From Nocardioides sp. LHD-245 (lineage in GTDB: Bacteria > Actinomycetota > Actinomycetes > Propionibacteriales > Nocardioidaceae), in NCBI RefSeq assembly GCF_030929495.1, contig NZ_JAVFWN010000014.1, forward strand, positions 62,001-126,000: 64,000 nt of DNA. Reading direction: 5' to 3'. How positions within the stretch are numbered: position 1 is the stretch's first letter; each line of letters opens with the position of its first letter. Below the pieces are notes generated by a model that searched no databases, was not told where the DNA came from, and saw only the letters and a list, made by a program, of their open reading frames with translations. This document shows positions 50,775 through 61,685 of the stretch, piece by piece. The position numbers and the translations under genes were made by a program.

Positions 50775-52097
50775 TCAGACCTGCTCGGCAGCGCCCCCGG
50801 GGATCGGCGCCCGCGGGTCGTAGGGTGCGCGGGTCCAGACGAAGGTCGCGCACTCCAGGTGGCCCACGGTGCCGTCGGGACGGCGGCGCAGGTGGAGGGT
50901 CTCACCACGGTGATAGCCCTCGATCCCGACGTAGCCGTCGCCCAGCGGGCCGAACCGGTCCTCGAGGGCGCCGCTGCGCAGGTCACGGACCCACAGCTCG
51001 CCGTGGACCCACTCGACGCCGAGGGCGGTGTTGCCCCAGAACCAGACGCCGAGGATCTCGGCGACCCGCGGCGGCACCGGACGCGGGGACGGCCGCCACA
51101 GCGTGACCGCGGGCCGGACGTCGGCAGCGGCGAAGCCCAGGAACCGCCCCGGCAGCTCCTCGGTACCCAGCCCGGTGGTGGCGTCCGCCAGGGCGACCAC
51201 GGCGTCGCGCGTCACCGGGTCGACGAAGAGCGACGCCTGGAAGCCCGGCATCGAGCCGGTATGGCCGACGAGGGTGCGGCCTCCGACGGTGAGCCGCCGG
51301 AGCCCCAGTCCGTAGTCCTCGGTGTCCGTGGTGGACTCGACCATCGCGGCGAGGGTGGCGGCGGGCAGCACGTCGGGGTGCCCGGTCACCAGGAAGTCCG
51401 CCCAGCGGAGCAGGTCGCCGGTCGTGCTCCACAGCTGTCCGGCGGGTGCCATCGCCCCGGTGTCGGTGTGCGGCTCGGCGCTCAGTGTGTGGGCGAAGTG
51501 GTCGACGCTGCGCCCCGGTGCGTGGTCGGCCGGCGGATGGTACGACGTGGCCGACATGGCGAGCGGGCCGAGGAGCCGCGCCCGCACGACCTCCCACCAC
51601 GGGGCGCCGCGCAGCCGCGCGACGAGCTCGCCCAGCAGGGCGAACCCGAGGTTGGAGTAGTGGAAGTACTCCCCTGCCGCCGCGACCCGGCCGGTGCCGT
51701 CGTTCGCGGCCATCAGCTCCGCGAAGGAGCCGCCGTCGACCCGCTCCCACCACGCGCCCGACGGCTCGCTCTGCAGCCCGCCCGTGTGGGCCAGCAGCGC
51801 ACGCACCGTCGTCGCGGCGTAGCCGGTCTCCGGCACGAACCGCCCGACCGGGTCGTCGAGGTCGAGCCGTCCCTCGTCACGCAGCTGCAGGACGAGCACC
51901 GCGGTCAGGGTCTTGGTGATCGACCCGATCCGGTACGCCGAGGCGCTGGTCACCTCGCGGTCCGGCAGCACGCTCACGCAGCCCTGCCAGGCCGGCACAC
52001 CGCCGCGAGCCACCGCCGCCGCGACCGACGGCAGCCGACCCGCGGCCTGCAACGACGCCAACGCGTCGTCGTACGACGTCACGGCCGGTCGGTCCAC
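50775..52097 (-). CDS. Serine hydrolase of the beta-lactamase/penicillin-binding family
   Basis: A 440-residue class C-type serine hydrolase (beta-lactamase superfamily, includes esterases and D-amino peptidases). SxxK is GSITKT (about residues 57-62), the YxN motif is FHYSNLGF, and a VGHTGSMPG segment serves as the third motif. The C-terminal region (about 320-440) is a lipocalin-like extension seen in similar proteins. No signal peptide is clear. It starts only 4 bp after the gcvP stop, so it is co-transcribed with it. Confidence 0.88.
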   Translation of the reverse strand: MDRPAVTSYDDALASLQAAGRLPSVAAAVARGGVPAWQGCVSVLPDREVTSASAYRIGSITKTLTAVLVLQLRDEGRLDLDDPVGRFVPETGYAATTVRALLAHTGGLQSEPSGAWWERVDGGSFAELMAANDGTGRVAAAGEYFHYSNLGFALLGELVARLRGAPWWEVVRARLLGPLAMSATSYHPPADHAPGRSVDHFAHTLSAEPHTDTGAMAPAGQLWSTTGDLLRWADFLVTGHPDVLPAATLAAMVESTTDTEDYGLGLRRLTVGGRTLVGHTGSMPGFQASLFVDPVTRDAVVALADATTGLGTEELPGRFLGFAAADVRPAVTLWRPSPRPVPPRVAEILGVWFWGNTALGVEWVHGELWVRDLRSGALEDRFGPLGDGYVGIEGYHRGETLHLRRRPDGTVGHLECATFVWTRAPYDPRAPIPGGAAEQV

Positions 52098-52101
52098 GGC
52101 G

Positions 52102-54945
<2,844 letters not shown>

Positions 54946-55011
54946 GGCAGGCAGGCTTCCTCAGGGTTCGAAGACAATCGAGCCCTCCCCCTCTGTCGGC
55001 GCACCGTCGCA

Positions 55012-55106
55012 CCTCCAGAGTTGCCTGCTCCGCACGGTCCTGGCGCCTGAGAGGTTCCGGGGAGGGATTGCCCCTTCGGCGCAGGCACGGGGCCTGACTC
55101 TCCCGT
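55012..55106 (-). ncRNA. Glycine riboswitch aptamer before gcvP
   Basis: On the minus strand the region has the glycine-aptamer hallmarks in order: GGGAGAGTC, then GCGCCGAAGGGGCAA, then CCTCTCAGGCGCCAGGACCG, then CGGAGCAGGCAACTCTGG. One full aptamer is visible rather than a tandem pair. About 65 bases separate it from the gcvP start; they can form a GGGCTCGATTG..TTCGAACCC hairpin, a likely expression platform. Confidence 0.88.
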
Positions 55107-55130
55107 GCAGCATCAAACAGCAGAGACAGG

Positions 55131-55730
55131 CTACCCCACGTTGCGGGCGGCACGGCGGGCGGCGAGCTCGTCGCCGGCGACCGGCGCGTCCTGCTCGGCC
55201 TCGTTGGCGTGCTCGCTCGGCAGCTGGGCGAGCGAGCCCTCGATCTCGCGCCACACCCCGCCGATCGCGATGCCGAAGACGCCCTGGCCACCCTGGAGGA
55301 GGTCGATGACCTCGTCGTTGCTGGTGCACTCGTAGACCGAGGCGCCGTCGCTCATCAGCGTGACCTGGGTGAGGTCGTCGGTGCCGCGCTCGCGCAGGTG
55401 GCTGACCGCCGTGCGGATGTTCTGCAGCGAGATGCCGGCGTCGAGGAGCCGCTTGATGATCTTGAGGATCAAGATGTCGCGGAAGCTGTAGAGGCGCTGC
55501 GAGCCCGAGCCCTTGGCGCCACGGACACTCGGCTCGATCAGGCCGGTGCGGGCCCAGTAGTCGAGCTGGCGGTAGGTGATGCCGGCCGCGTTGCACGCCG
55601 TCGGGCCGCGGTAGCCGAGGTCGCTGGGCAGCGGGGAGACGTCATCGGTGAACAGCAGGCCCTGCTCCTCGGCGGCAGCCGTCGCCGCGGTCGCGTCCTG
55701 ACCGACCTTCTCGGGCTGCTGCTCGTTCAC
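55131..55730 (-). CDS. MerR family regulator (Rv1830-type)
   Basis: A 199-residue MerR-type protein: GPTACNAAGITYRQLDYWARTGLIEPSVRG and SFRDILILKIIKRLLDAGISLQNIRTAV (about residues 42-107). It has no C-terminal cysteine sensor loop. Its position matches Rv1830, beside DUF151 and before gcvP. The GTG at 55730 has a TGGAGG ribosome binding site 5 bp upstream. Possible role: control of gcvP or the cluster. Confidence 0.9.
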   Translation of the reverse strand: MNEQQPEKVGQDATAATAAAEEQGLLFTDDVSPLPSDLGYRGPTACNAAGITYRQLDYWARTGLIEPSVRGAKGSGSQRLYSFRDILILKIIKRLLDAGISLQNIRTAVSHLRERGTDDLTQVTLMSDGASVYECTSNDEVIDLLQGGQGVFGIAIGGVWREIEGSLAQLPSEHANEAEQDAPVAGDELAARRAARNVG

Positions 55731-55903
55731 GGGGCCTCCACTGGGCTCAACGGGTCGGACGCCGGGCGTGGCGCTGCACTGCTGTACTTCGACTCTTCAA
55801 GGTACGGCGCGGGTGTCGGGCCGGTCAAAGACATGGCCGGGCGTGTCGCGAAAACCCTCACCCTGAGGCTGAGACTGAGCCGTCGCGACCACGCCCTCGA
55901 TGC

Positions 55904-56374
55904 TCACCCCTCGGAGCCGAAGTCCTCCGGTGAGACGTGGTCGAGGAACTCGCGGAACGCCTCGACCTCGTCCTCCTCCTCGGCGGGCGCCGCCAGCCCC
56001 GCCTCGGCGAGCACGTCGTCTGCGCAGTAGATCGTGGTGCCGGTCCGCAGCGCGAGGGCGATCGAGTCCGAGGGGCGCGCGCTCACCTCGACGCCGGAGG
56101 CGAAGACCAGGGTCGCGTAGAAGACGCCGTCGCGGACGTCGGTGATCCGCACCTCGCTCAGCTCGTTGCCGGTCGCGGTGAGCACGTCGCGCATCAGGTC
56201 GTGGGTCAGCGGCCGGGGCGGCACCACCCCCTGCTGGGCGAACGCGATCGCGGTCGCCTCGACGGCGCCGATCCAGATCGGGAGGTAGCGCTCGCCCCCG
56301 ACCTCCCGCAGCAGCACGATCGGCTGGTTGGAGGGCATCTCCACCCGGACACCCATCACGTCGACCTCGCGCAT
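55904..56374 (-). CDS. Bifunctional nuclease family protein (DUF151)
   Basis: A 156-residue DUF151/BFN-domain protein: MREVDVMGVRVEMPSNQPIVLLREVGGERYLPIWIGAVEATAIAFAQQG, then RPLTHDLMRDVLTATG and ARPSDSIALALRTGT. The domain is linked to nuclease activity in plants; bacterial function is unclear. It lies between the two MerR genes, as Rv1829 does. A TAGGCT box 6 bp upstream fixes the ATG. The C terminus is acidic. Confidence 0.92.
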   Translation of the reverse strand: MREVDVMGVRVEMPSNQPIVLLREVGGERYLPIWIGAVEATAIAFAQQGVVPPRPLTHDLMRDVLTATGNELSEVRITDVRDGVFYATLVFASGVEVSARPSDSIALALRTGTTIYCADDVLAEAGLAAPAEEEDEVEAFREFLDHVSPEDFGSEG

Positions 56375-56380
56375 GCGTCC

Positions 56381-56386
56381 AGCCTA
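56381..56386 (-). promoter_or_regulatory. -10 box TAGGCT
   Basis: On the minus strand, TAGGCT lies 6 bp before the DUF151 ATG at 56374. Confidence 0.5.
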
Positions 56387-56405
56387 CTGCGTCGAATTCG
56401 GCGGC

Positions 56406-57137
56406 TCAGATGCGCCGCAGTCCGGCCTTCACCAGCGTCGCGTGCAACCGCACGGACAGGGCGGCGATCTCGCTGACCGCCTCCTCCGCGCGCGCGCTCG
56501 CGGCGGCGTCGCGGCCCTTGCGGGGCGTGACGACCTGCTGGATCAGGCCGACCTCGCGATCGGCCGCGCTGCGGAAGGCGCGCAGGTGCCGGGGCTCGAT
56601 GCCGTAGTCGGCCAGCTCGCGGGCGGTCTGGGCGATCACGAGCGCGTCCGTGTCGTAATGCCCGGTCGGCGACGGGCTGATCAATGCGAAGGACTCCAGC
56701 TGGCCCAGGAGGTCCTCGTCGATGTCGGCCACCTTGACCAGCTCCTTGCGCGAGAGCCGCAACCGGTCGGTACGGCGGAACGACTCCGGCGCCGGCAGCC
56801 CGTCGGACCCCAGCGCGACGGTGGGCACGGTGGGCATCACGGGCTCCGGCTCCGGCGGGGCCAGGCCGCGGTCCATGGCGTCGAGATGCTCACCGATCAC
56901 CTTGAGCGGCAGATAGTGGTCGCGCTGCATCCGCAGGATGTAGCGCAGCCGCTCGATGTCGGACTCGGCGAACTTCCGGTAGCCGGACGGCGTGCGCTCC
57001 GGCTTGACGAGGCCCTCGGCCTCCAGGAACCGGATCTTCGGGATGCTGATGTCCTCGAAGTCCACCCGCAACCGGTCGAGCACCTGCCCGATGTTGAGCC
57101 GTGGCTCCCGCTCCCCCCGAGCGACGGCAGCCGTCAT
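56406..57137 (-). CDS. MerR family regulator (Rv1828-type)
   Basis: A 243-residue MerR regulator: LNIGQVLDRLRVDFEDISIPKIRFLEAEGLVKPERTPSGYRKF is the winged HTH (about residues 15-60), followed by a dimerisation coil (IERLRYILRMQRDHYLPLKVIGEHLDAM) and a larger C-terminal domain. It matches Rv1828 in position, next to garA. The ATG overlaps the garA stop by one base. Confidence 0.92.
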   Translation of the reverse strand: MTAAVARGEREPRLNIGQVLDRLRVDFEDISIPKIRFLEAEGLVKPERTPSGYRKFAESDIERLRYILRMQRDHYLPLKVIGEHLDAMDRGLAPPEPEPVMPTVPTVALGSDGLPAPESFRRTDRLRLSRKELVKVADIDEDLLGQLESFALISPSPTGHYDTDALVIAQTARELADYGIEPRHLRAFRSAADREVGLIQQVVTPRKGRDAAASARAEEAVSEIAALSVRLHATLVKAGLRRI

Positions 57138-57643
57138 CAGACGCTTTCGTGCCCCGCGAAGAAGACCAGCCGGTACTTGCCGACCTGGACCTCGTCGCTG
57201 TCCTTGAGCTGGACCTTCTCGATCCGGTCCCGGTTGACGTAGGTGCCGTTGAGGCTGCCCGCGTCCTCGACGGTGAAGGTGTCTCCGTCGCGGCGGAACA
57301 GCGCGTGCCGGCGCGAGACCGTGACGTCGTCGAGGAAGATGCCGCTCTCGGGGTGCCGTCCGGCGCTCACCTCGTCGGCGTCGAGGAGGAAGCGGCTGCC
57401 GGAGCCCGGGCCCTTCTGGACGACGAGCAGAGCGTGCCCGACCGGCAGGGCGTCGACCGCCGCGGCGTCGACCGGGCTCAGCGCCCGGTCGGAGGTCTCG
57501 ACGCCCGCGCCGCCACCGAACTGGATCGTGGCGGTGGCGTCGGTCACCGGCGCCGGGTCGGGCGCGACCAGGCGGTTCCCGCACTGCGAGCAGAAGCGGG
57601 CGTCATCGGGGTTCTGCCGACCACAGGCGGTGCAGAACGGCAT
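57137..57643 (-). CDS. garA: FHA-domain protein, GarA/OdhI-like
   Basis: A 168-residue protein with an N-terminal zinc-ribbon-like pair of CxxC motifs (CTACG and CSQCG, about residues 4-22) and a C-terminal FHA domain (about 78-165: AGRHPESGIFLDDVTVSRRHALF, GSLNGTYVN). GarA in mycobacteria inhibits 2-oxoglutarate dehydrogenase and is switched off by phosphorylation at an ETTS motif. Here the matching stretch reads DATATIQF, so that switch site is altered or missing. A GAGGAG site and a TAGGTT box precede it. Confidence 0.88.
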   Translation of the reverse strand: MPFCTACGRQNPDDARFCSQCGNRLVAPDPAPVTDATATIQFGGGAGVETSDRALSPVDAAAVDALPVGHALLVVQKGPGSGSRFLLDADEVSAGRHPESGIFLDDVTVSRRHALFRRDGDTFTVEDAGSLNGTYVNRDRIEKVQLKDSDEVQVGKYRLVFFAGHESV

Positions 57644-57683
57644 CAGGAGCTCCTCACGGTGAGTCTGTCTCGAACCTACCGGA

Positions 57684-58073
57684 TCAGGTGTCGAGCTGGG
57701 CCTCGTAGGCGGCGGCGTCGAGCAGTCCGTCGAGGTCCTGGGCCGACGCCGGGACGATCTCGAAGAGCCAGCCGGCGCCGTACGGGTCGTTGTTGACCAG
57801 CTCGGGCGTGGCGTCGAGGGCCTCGTTGACGGAGACGACCTCGCCGGTGACGGGCGCGTAGACGTCGCTGACCGACTTGGTCGACTCCAGCTCGCCGCAG
57901 GCATCGCCGGCGGTGACGGCGGCGCCGACCTCCGGGAGCGAGACGTAGACGATGTCGCCGAGCGCATCCTGGGCGTAGTCGGTGATCCCGACCCGCACCG
58001 AGCCGGCGACGTCGCCGGGCTGCCGCAGCCACTCGTGCTCGGCGGTGTACTTCAGGTCCGCGGGGTTGGTCAT
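57684..58073 (-). CDS. gcvH: Glycine cleavage system H protein
   Basis: A 129-residue H protein that carries the aminomethyl group on lipoate. The lipoyl lysine is in GELESTKSVSDVYAPVTGEVV (about residue 65). Length and sequence are typical (KYTAEHEWLRQ at the start). The ATG is fixed by a TAGCCT box 6 bp upstream. It heads the gcvH-garA-merR group. Confidence 0.96.
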   Translation of the reverse strand: MTNPADLKYTAEHEWLRQPGDVAGSVRVGITDYAQDALGDIVYVSLPEVGAAVTAGDACGELESTKSVSDVYAPVTGEVVSVNEALDATPELVNNDPYGAGWLFEIVPASAQDLDGLLDAAAYEAQLDT

Positions 58074-58079
58074 GGCCGA

Positions 58080-58085
58080 AGGCTA
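58080..58085 (-). promoter_or_regulatory. -10 box TAGCCT
   Basis: On the minus strand, TAGCCT lies 6 bp before the gcvH ATG at 58073. Confidence 0.5.
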
Positions 58086-58853
58086 CTGCCCCTGATCCGG
58101 GACCGCATGCGAAGGCTGGTCGCGCCGGACGACGGCCTCGATGTCGATCGTGCGCCGCTCCTCGACCTCGACGGTGGCGCCGTCGTCCTCGAGCTGCTTG
58201 CGCGGTCCGAGGGAGAAGTTGATGGCGCCCGCGAGGACGCCCGGCTCGCCGATCGCCTCGATCACGTAGGGACCCTCCACCCGCTCCCCGTCGATCTCGA
58301 AGCCGCCGTTGGTCTCGGCGAAGGACGTCTGCGCCACCACCCGCACACTGCCGTTGACCGCGATCGCCTCCGCCCCCACCGTGCGCAGCTCCTGGATCGT
58401 GTCGAGCAGCGACGCCAGCCGCACCCGGCCGTCGTCCTCGGTGATCCGCACCCGCAGGCCGGGTCCGGTCACCGGCACCAGCCCGGCGAGGATGTTGAGG
58501 TTGTCGACCTCGTCCTCGGCCTGGTCGATCGCCGTCTGTCGCTTGGTCGAGTCGTCGCGCAGGCCCCCGGCGACCTCCTCGAGCCGGTCGATCTCGGCCT
58601 CGGTGCGCTGCCGGGTGCCGGCCAGGCCGTCGAGCAGGTCGATCAGCTCCTGCTCCCGCAGGCCGGTGTAGTCGTCATCGACCCCGGTCAGCCGGACCTG
58701 GGTGACCGCGCCGAAGCCGAGCAGCGCCAGCAGCACCGCGGCGACCAGCTGCCGGCGCGACGGGCGCAGCAGGGCCGCCCGCAGACGGTCGGTCGGCGTG
58801 GCCGGTGTCGCCGGCGGTTCCGTATCGGGGGCCGGCAGGGTCGGGTCAGGCAT
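58083..58853 (-). CDS. DUF881 membrane-anchored coiled-coil protein
   Basis: A 256-residue DUF881 protein: a short Pro-rich cytoplasmic N terminus, one membrane helix (LVAAVLLALLGFGAVTQV), a coiled coil (about residues 70-125) and the outer DUF881 domain (VPVTGPGLRVRITEDDG, ELRTVGAEAIAVNG). Function unknown. It is the second of two DUF881 copies flanking DUF1290, the order seen in mycobacteria. The start may be ATG 58853 or 58862; both overlap the DUF1290 stop. Confidence 0.88.
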   Translation of the reverse strand: MPDPTLPAPDTEPPATPATPTDRLRAALLRPSRRQLVAAVLLALLGFGAVTQVRLTGVDDDYTGLREQELIDLLDGLAGTRQRTEAEIDRLEEVAGGLRDDSTKRQTAIDQAEDEVDNLNILAGLVPVTGPGLRVRITEDDGRVRLASLLDTIQELRTVGAEAIAVNGSVRVVAQTSFAETNGGFEIDGERVEGPYVIEAIGEPGVLAGAINFSLGPRKQLEDDGATVEVEERRTIDIEAVVRRDQPSHAVPDQGQ

Positions 58854-59178
58854 GGAAGACATGTCGGCGGATCGCCGCCACGTTGGTGAAGATCCGGATC
58901 CCGAGCACGACGATGACGCCGGTGGACAGCTGACCACCGACGCCGAGCCGGTCGCCGAGGTAGACGATGCCCGCCGCGATCACGACATTGCTCAGGAAGG
59001 ACACGACGAACACCTTGTCGTCGAAGATCCCGTCGAGATAGGCGCGCAGGGCCCCGAACACCGCGTCGAGCGCGGCGACGACCGCGATCGGGAGATAGGG
59101 CTCGACCGAGCGCGGGACGTCGGGCTGGAACACGAAGCCGAGGACCACGCCCACGACGAGTCCGAGCACCGCGATCAC
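58846..59178 (-). CDS. sbp: Small basic protein family (DUF1290/Sbp) membrane protein
   Basis: A 110-residue membrane protein with three hydrophobic helices (MIAVLGLVVGVVLGFVFQ, FLSNVVIAAGIVYLG, LSTGVIVVLGIRIF) and the conserved ALDAVFGALRAYLDGIFDDKVFVVSF segment. It sits between the two DUF881 genes. Function unknown; it is conserved near cell-division loci in Gram-positive bacteria. The GTG overlaps the upstream stop. Confidence 0.9.
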   Translation of the reverse strand: MIAVLGLVVGVVLGFVFQPDVPRSVEPYLPIAVVAALDAVFGALRAYLDGIFDDKVFVVSFLSNVVIAAGIVYLGDRLGVGGQLSTGVIVVLGIRIFTNVAAIRRHVFHA

Positions 59179-60026
59179 GGCATCTCACCTCCACGGCTCT
59201 GGGGTCGGTCGGGTACGTGCACCGCCGACCGTAGCTGGCGCAGCCCACCGGGCGCGGCAGGCAGGTGGAGCTCGTCGACATCCACCGTCTTCTGCTCGAA
59301 CCCGTACTGGTTGCTCAGCGCCAGGAAGCGCTGACCGGCCTGGGTCTCGACGAAGTACGACCTGAGGGTCCGGGGGTCGCCGATCGCCAGGACGGTGAGC
59401 GGCGGGGCGACGCCCACACCGTTGACCTCGATCGCCTCGCCGACGTTGGTGATCCCGCCCCGGGGGTTGAGCCGCTGGCCGTTGACGGAGATCGCCTCCG
59501 CGCCGGCGTCCCACAGACCGTCGACGAGCATCGCGAGATCGGAGTCGCGCAGCTTCTCGTTCGCGCCGGCGTACGCCGGGTTGTCGACGGTGATCTTGAC
59601 GCCGGGCCCGGTCACCGGCTCGAAGCCCGTGAGGGAGCCGAGCTGGGCGCGGCGGGCCTGCAGGTCGGCGTACCGGCGGCCGAGCGAGCGCAGCGTGTCC
59701 TCGGCGACCGCGTTGGCGGAGCGGAGCGCGGCGAGCTCGACCTGGAGCCGGCGCACGGTCGCTCGGCGGGCGTCGACCCGCTCGATCAGGCTGGCCCGGC
59801 TCGCGTCGTCGACGTCGGCGTTCTGCGAGGTCTGCACGGCGGCGACCGTCACCAGCATCGCGAAGAGGCCGACCACGAGGACCACAGCGACGCGGTAGCC
59901 GCGCTGGGGCCCGCGCTCGCCCGCGCCGGAGGCCCGCGCCGCCGCGACCTGGTAGTCGCGGTCGACCGCCTCCTGCGTGATCAGCGTCAGCAGGGGGGTG
60001 CGGGCCCGGTCGAGGGTGTCAGGCAT
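59175..60026 (-). CDS. DUF881 membrane-anchored coiled-coil protein
   Basis: A 283-residue DUF881 protein: one membrane helix (VAVVLVVGLFAMLVTVAAVQ, about residues 46-66), a coiled coil (about 80-130) and a DUF881 domain with FEPVTGPGVKITVDNPAYAG and AEAISVNGQRLNPRGGITNVGEA. It overlaps the CDP-alcohol gene by 8 bp and the DUF1290 gene by 4 bp, so the group is one operon. Confidence 0.88.
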   Translation of the reverse strand: MPDTLDRARTPLLTLITQEAVDRDYQVAAARASGAGERGPQRGYRVAVVLVVGLFAMLVTVAAVQTSQNADVDDASRASLIERVDARRATVRRLQVELAALRSANAVAEDTLRSLGRRYADLQARRAQLGSLTGFEPVTGPGVKITVDNPAYAGANEKLRDSDLAMLVDGLWDAGAEAISVNGQRLNPRGGITNVGEAIEVNGVGVAPPLTVLAIGDPRTLRSYFVETQAGQRFLALSNQYGFEQKTVDVDELHLPAAPGGLRQLRSAVHVPDRPQSRGGEMP

Positions 60027-60597
60027 GGGTGCGCCGCTCCGTCGTGACGAGCAGCGTGCGCACCTGCCAGGCATAGAGCACGCCGGCCCACCAGTACAGG
60101 CCGATCCCCCACAGGGCGAACGCCCAGCCGAAGACCTGGGCCAGGGTGGCGACCGTCCCGTCGCCGTCGCCGAGCAGCAGCAGCGGGAAGGCGTAGAGCA
60201 GGTTGAAGGTGGCGGCCTTGCCGAGGAAGTGCACCGGCAGCGCGCTGTAGCCGCGGGTCCGCAGCAACGGCACCAGACCCCACAGGAGCAGGTCGCGCAG
60301 CGGCAGGCACAGCGCAACCCACCACGGGATGATGTCGCGCATCGCCAGACCGACGACGACGGCCAGGATGTAGAGACGATCGGCGATCGGGTCCAGCAGC
60401 TCGCCGAGCTCGGAGGTCTGGTCGAGTCGCCGGGCCAGCCAGCCGTCGAGGAAGTCGGTGACGCCCGAGAGCATGAGGACGACCAGGGCCAGCACGTCGG
60501 CCTCGGGGCCGAGCACCAGCCACAGGAACAGGGGGACGCCGAGCACCCGCACGAAGCTGATCAGGTTGGGCAGCGTCAACACCCGGTGAGCAGCCAC
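60019..60597 (-). CDS. CDP-alcohol phosphatidyltransferase family protein
   Basis: A 192-residue membrane enzyme with the CDP-AP signature spread over DFLDGWLARRLDQTSELGELLDPIADR (D-G-x2-A-R-x8-G-x3-D-x3-D, complete). Four or five hydrophobic helices follow. It probably makes phosphatidylglycerophosphate or cardiolipin; Rv1822 (PgsA2) holds the same position. The GTG is fixed by a TAGAGT box 7 bp upstream. Confidence 0.9.
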   Translation of the reverse strand: MAAHRVLTLPNLISFVRVLGVPLFLWLVLGPEADVLALVVLMLSGVTDFLDGWLARRLDQTSELGELLDPIADRLYILAVVVGLAMRDIIPWWVALCLPLRDLLLWGLVPLLRTRGYSALPVHFLGKAATFNLLYAFPLLLLGDGDGTVATLAQVFGWAFALWGIGLYWWAGVLYAWQVRTLLVTTERRTHA

Positions 60598-60604
60598 GGG
60601 CGAC

Positions 60605-60610
60605 ACTCTA
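60605..60610 (-). promoter_or_regulatory. -10 box TAGAGT
   Basis: On the minus strand, TAGAGT lies 7 bp before the GTG at 60597. It decides against a GTG at 60627. Confidence 0.5.
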
Positions 60611-60623
60611 GTCGCGGGCGGGG

Positions 60624-61685
60624 TCACAGGCTCGACGACTCCTCGGAGTGGGCCGCGTCGCGGATCTCGCCGACCAGCTCCTCGATCACGTCCTCGAGGG
60701 CGGCGACCCCGAGGGTGGTGCCGTCGGGGTCGACGACGCGCGCCATGTGGGCGCCCCGGCGCTGCAGCACCTCGAGCGCGTCGTGCAGAAGCGCGTCCCG
60801 GGTCACCGTCGCGAACGGCCGGATCCACCGGTCGGCGACCGGGCGCTGCCGCCGCTCCTCCACGGGCTCCAGCACGTCCTTGATGTGGAGGTAGCCGAGC
60901 AGCTCGGCCTCCTCCCCCGCGGAGACCACGGGGAAGCGGCTGAAGCCGGTGGCGGCGCACAACGCCTCCACGTCGGCCCCGGTGGACCCGCGTACGACGG
61001 TCGCGAGCGTGTCGGGCCGCATCATCACCTCGCCGACCGTCTTCTCGGTGAACCCGAGGGCGAAGGACAGCCGGTCGTACTCAGCCGCGGCCAACAGGCC
61101 CTCGCCGTGCGACTCCTCGACGAGCGCGGCGACCTCCTCGCGGGTGTAGGTGCTGCCGACCTCGTCCTTCGGCTCGATCCGCAGCAGGCGCAGGATGGCG
61201 TTGGCGATCGCGTTGATGCCCGCGATGATCGGCCGCAGCACGGTGACGATGCCGAGCATGGGCGGGCCGAGGATCAGCGCCGCCCGGTCCGGCCCGGCGA
61301 TGGCGATGTTCTTGGGGACCATCTCGCCGAGCACCACGTGGAGGAAGACCACGACGGTCATCGCGATCACGAAGGCGACCGGGTGCAGCCACTCCTCGGG
61401 GACGCCCAGCTCGTGGAAGAGCGGCTCGATGAGGTGGGCGAGCGCGGGCTCGCCGACGGCGCCGAGGCCCAGCGAGCAGATGGTGATGCCGAGCTGGGCG
61501 CCCGCCATCATCTCCGAGACCCGCTCCATCGCGCTCAGCGTGATCCGCGCCATCCGCGAGCCGGCCTGGGCGCGCGGCTCGATCTGACTGCGCCGGGCCG
61601 AGATCAGGGCGAACTCCGCGCCGACGAAGAAGGCGTTGGCGGCCAGCAGGACCACCGCGAGCAGGACGCCACCGAGGTCACCCAT
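60624..61685 (-). CDS. CNNM/HlyC/CorC-type membrane protein (short form)
   Basis: A 353-residue protein with an N-terminal DUF21/CNNM membrane domain (about residues 1-175, with NAFFVGAEFALISARRSQIE and VVLGEMVPKNIAIAGPDRA) and two CBS domains (from about 200, with VMMRPDTLATVV and YLHIKDVLEP). It lacks the C-terminal CorC/HlyC transporter-associated domain seen in its neighbour. These proteins are proposed Mg/Co transporters. It starts 8 bp inside the upstream gene. Confidence 0.9.
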   Translation of the reverse strand: MGDLGGVLLAVVLLAANAFFVGAEFALISARRSQIEPRAQAGSRMARITLSAMERVSEMMAGAQLGITICSLGLGAVGEPALAHLIEPLFHELGVPEEWLHPVAFVIAMTVVVFLHVVLGEMVPKNIAIAGPDRAALILGPPMLGIVTVLRPIIAGINAIANAILRLLRIEPKDEVGSTYTREEVAALVEESHGEGLLAAAEYDRLSFALGFTEKTVGEVMMRPDTLATVVRGSTGADVEALCAATGFSRFPVVSAGEEAELLGYLHIKDVLEPVEERRQRPVADRWIRPFATVTRDALLHDALEVLQRRGAHMARVVDPDGTTLGVAALEDVIEELVGEIRDAAHSEESSSL

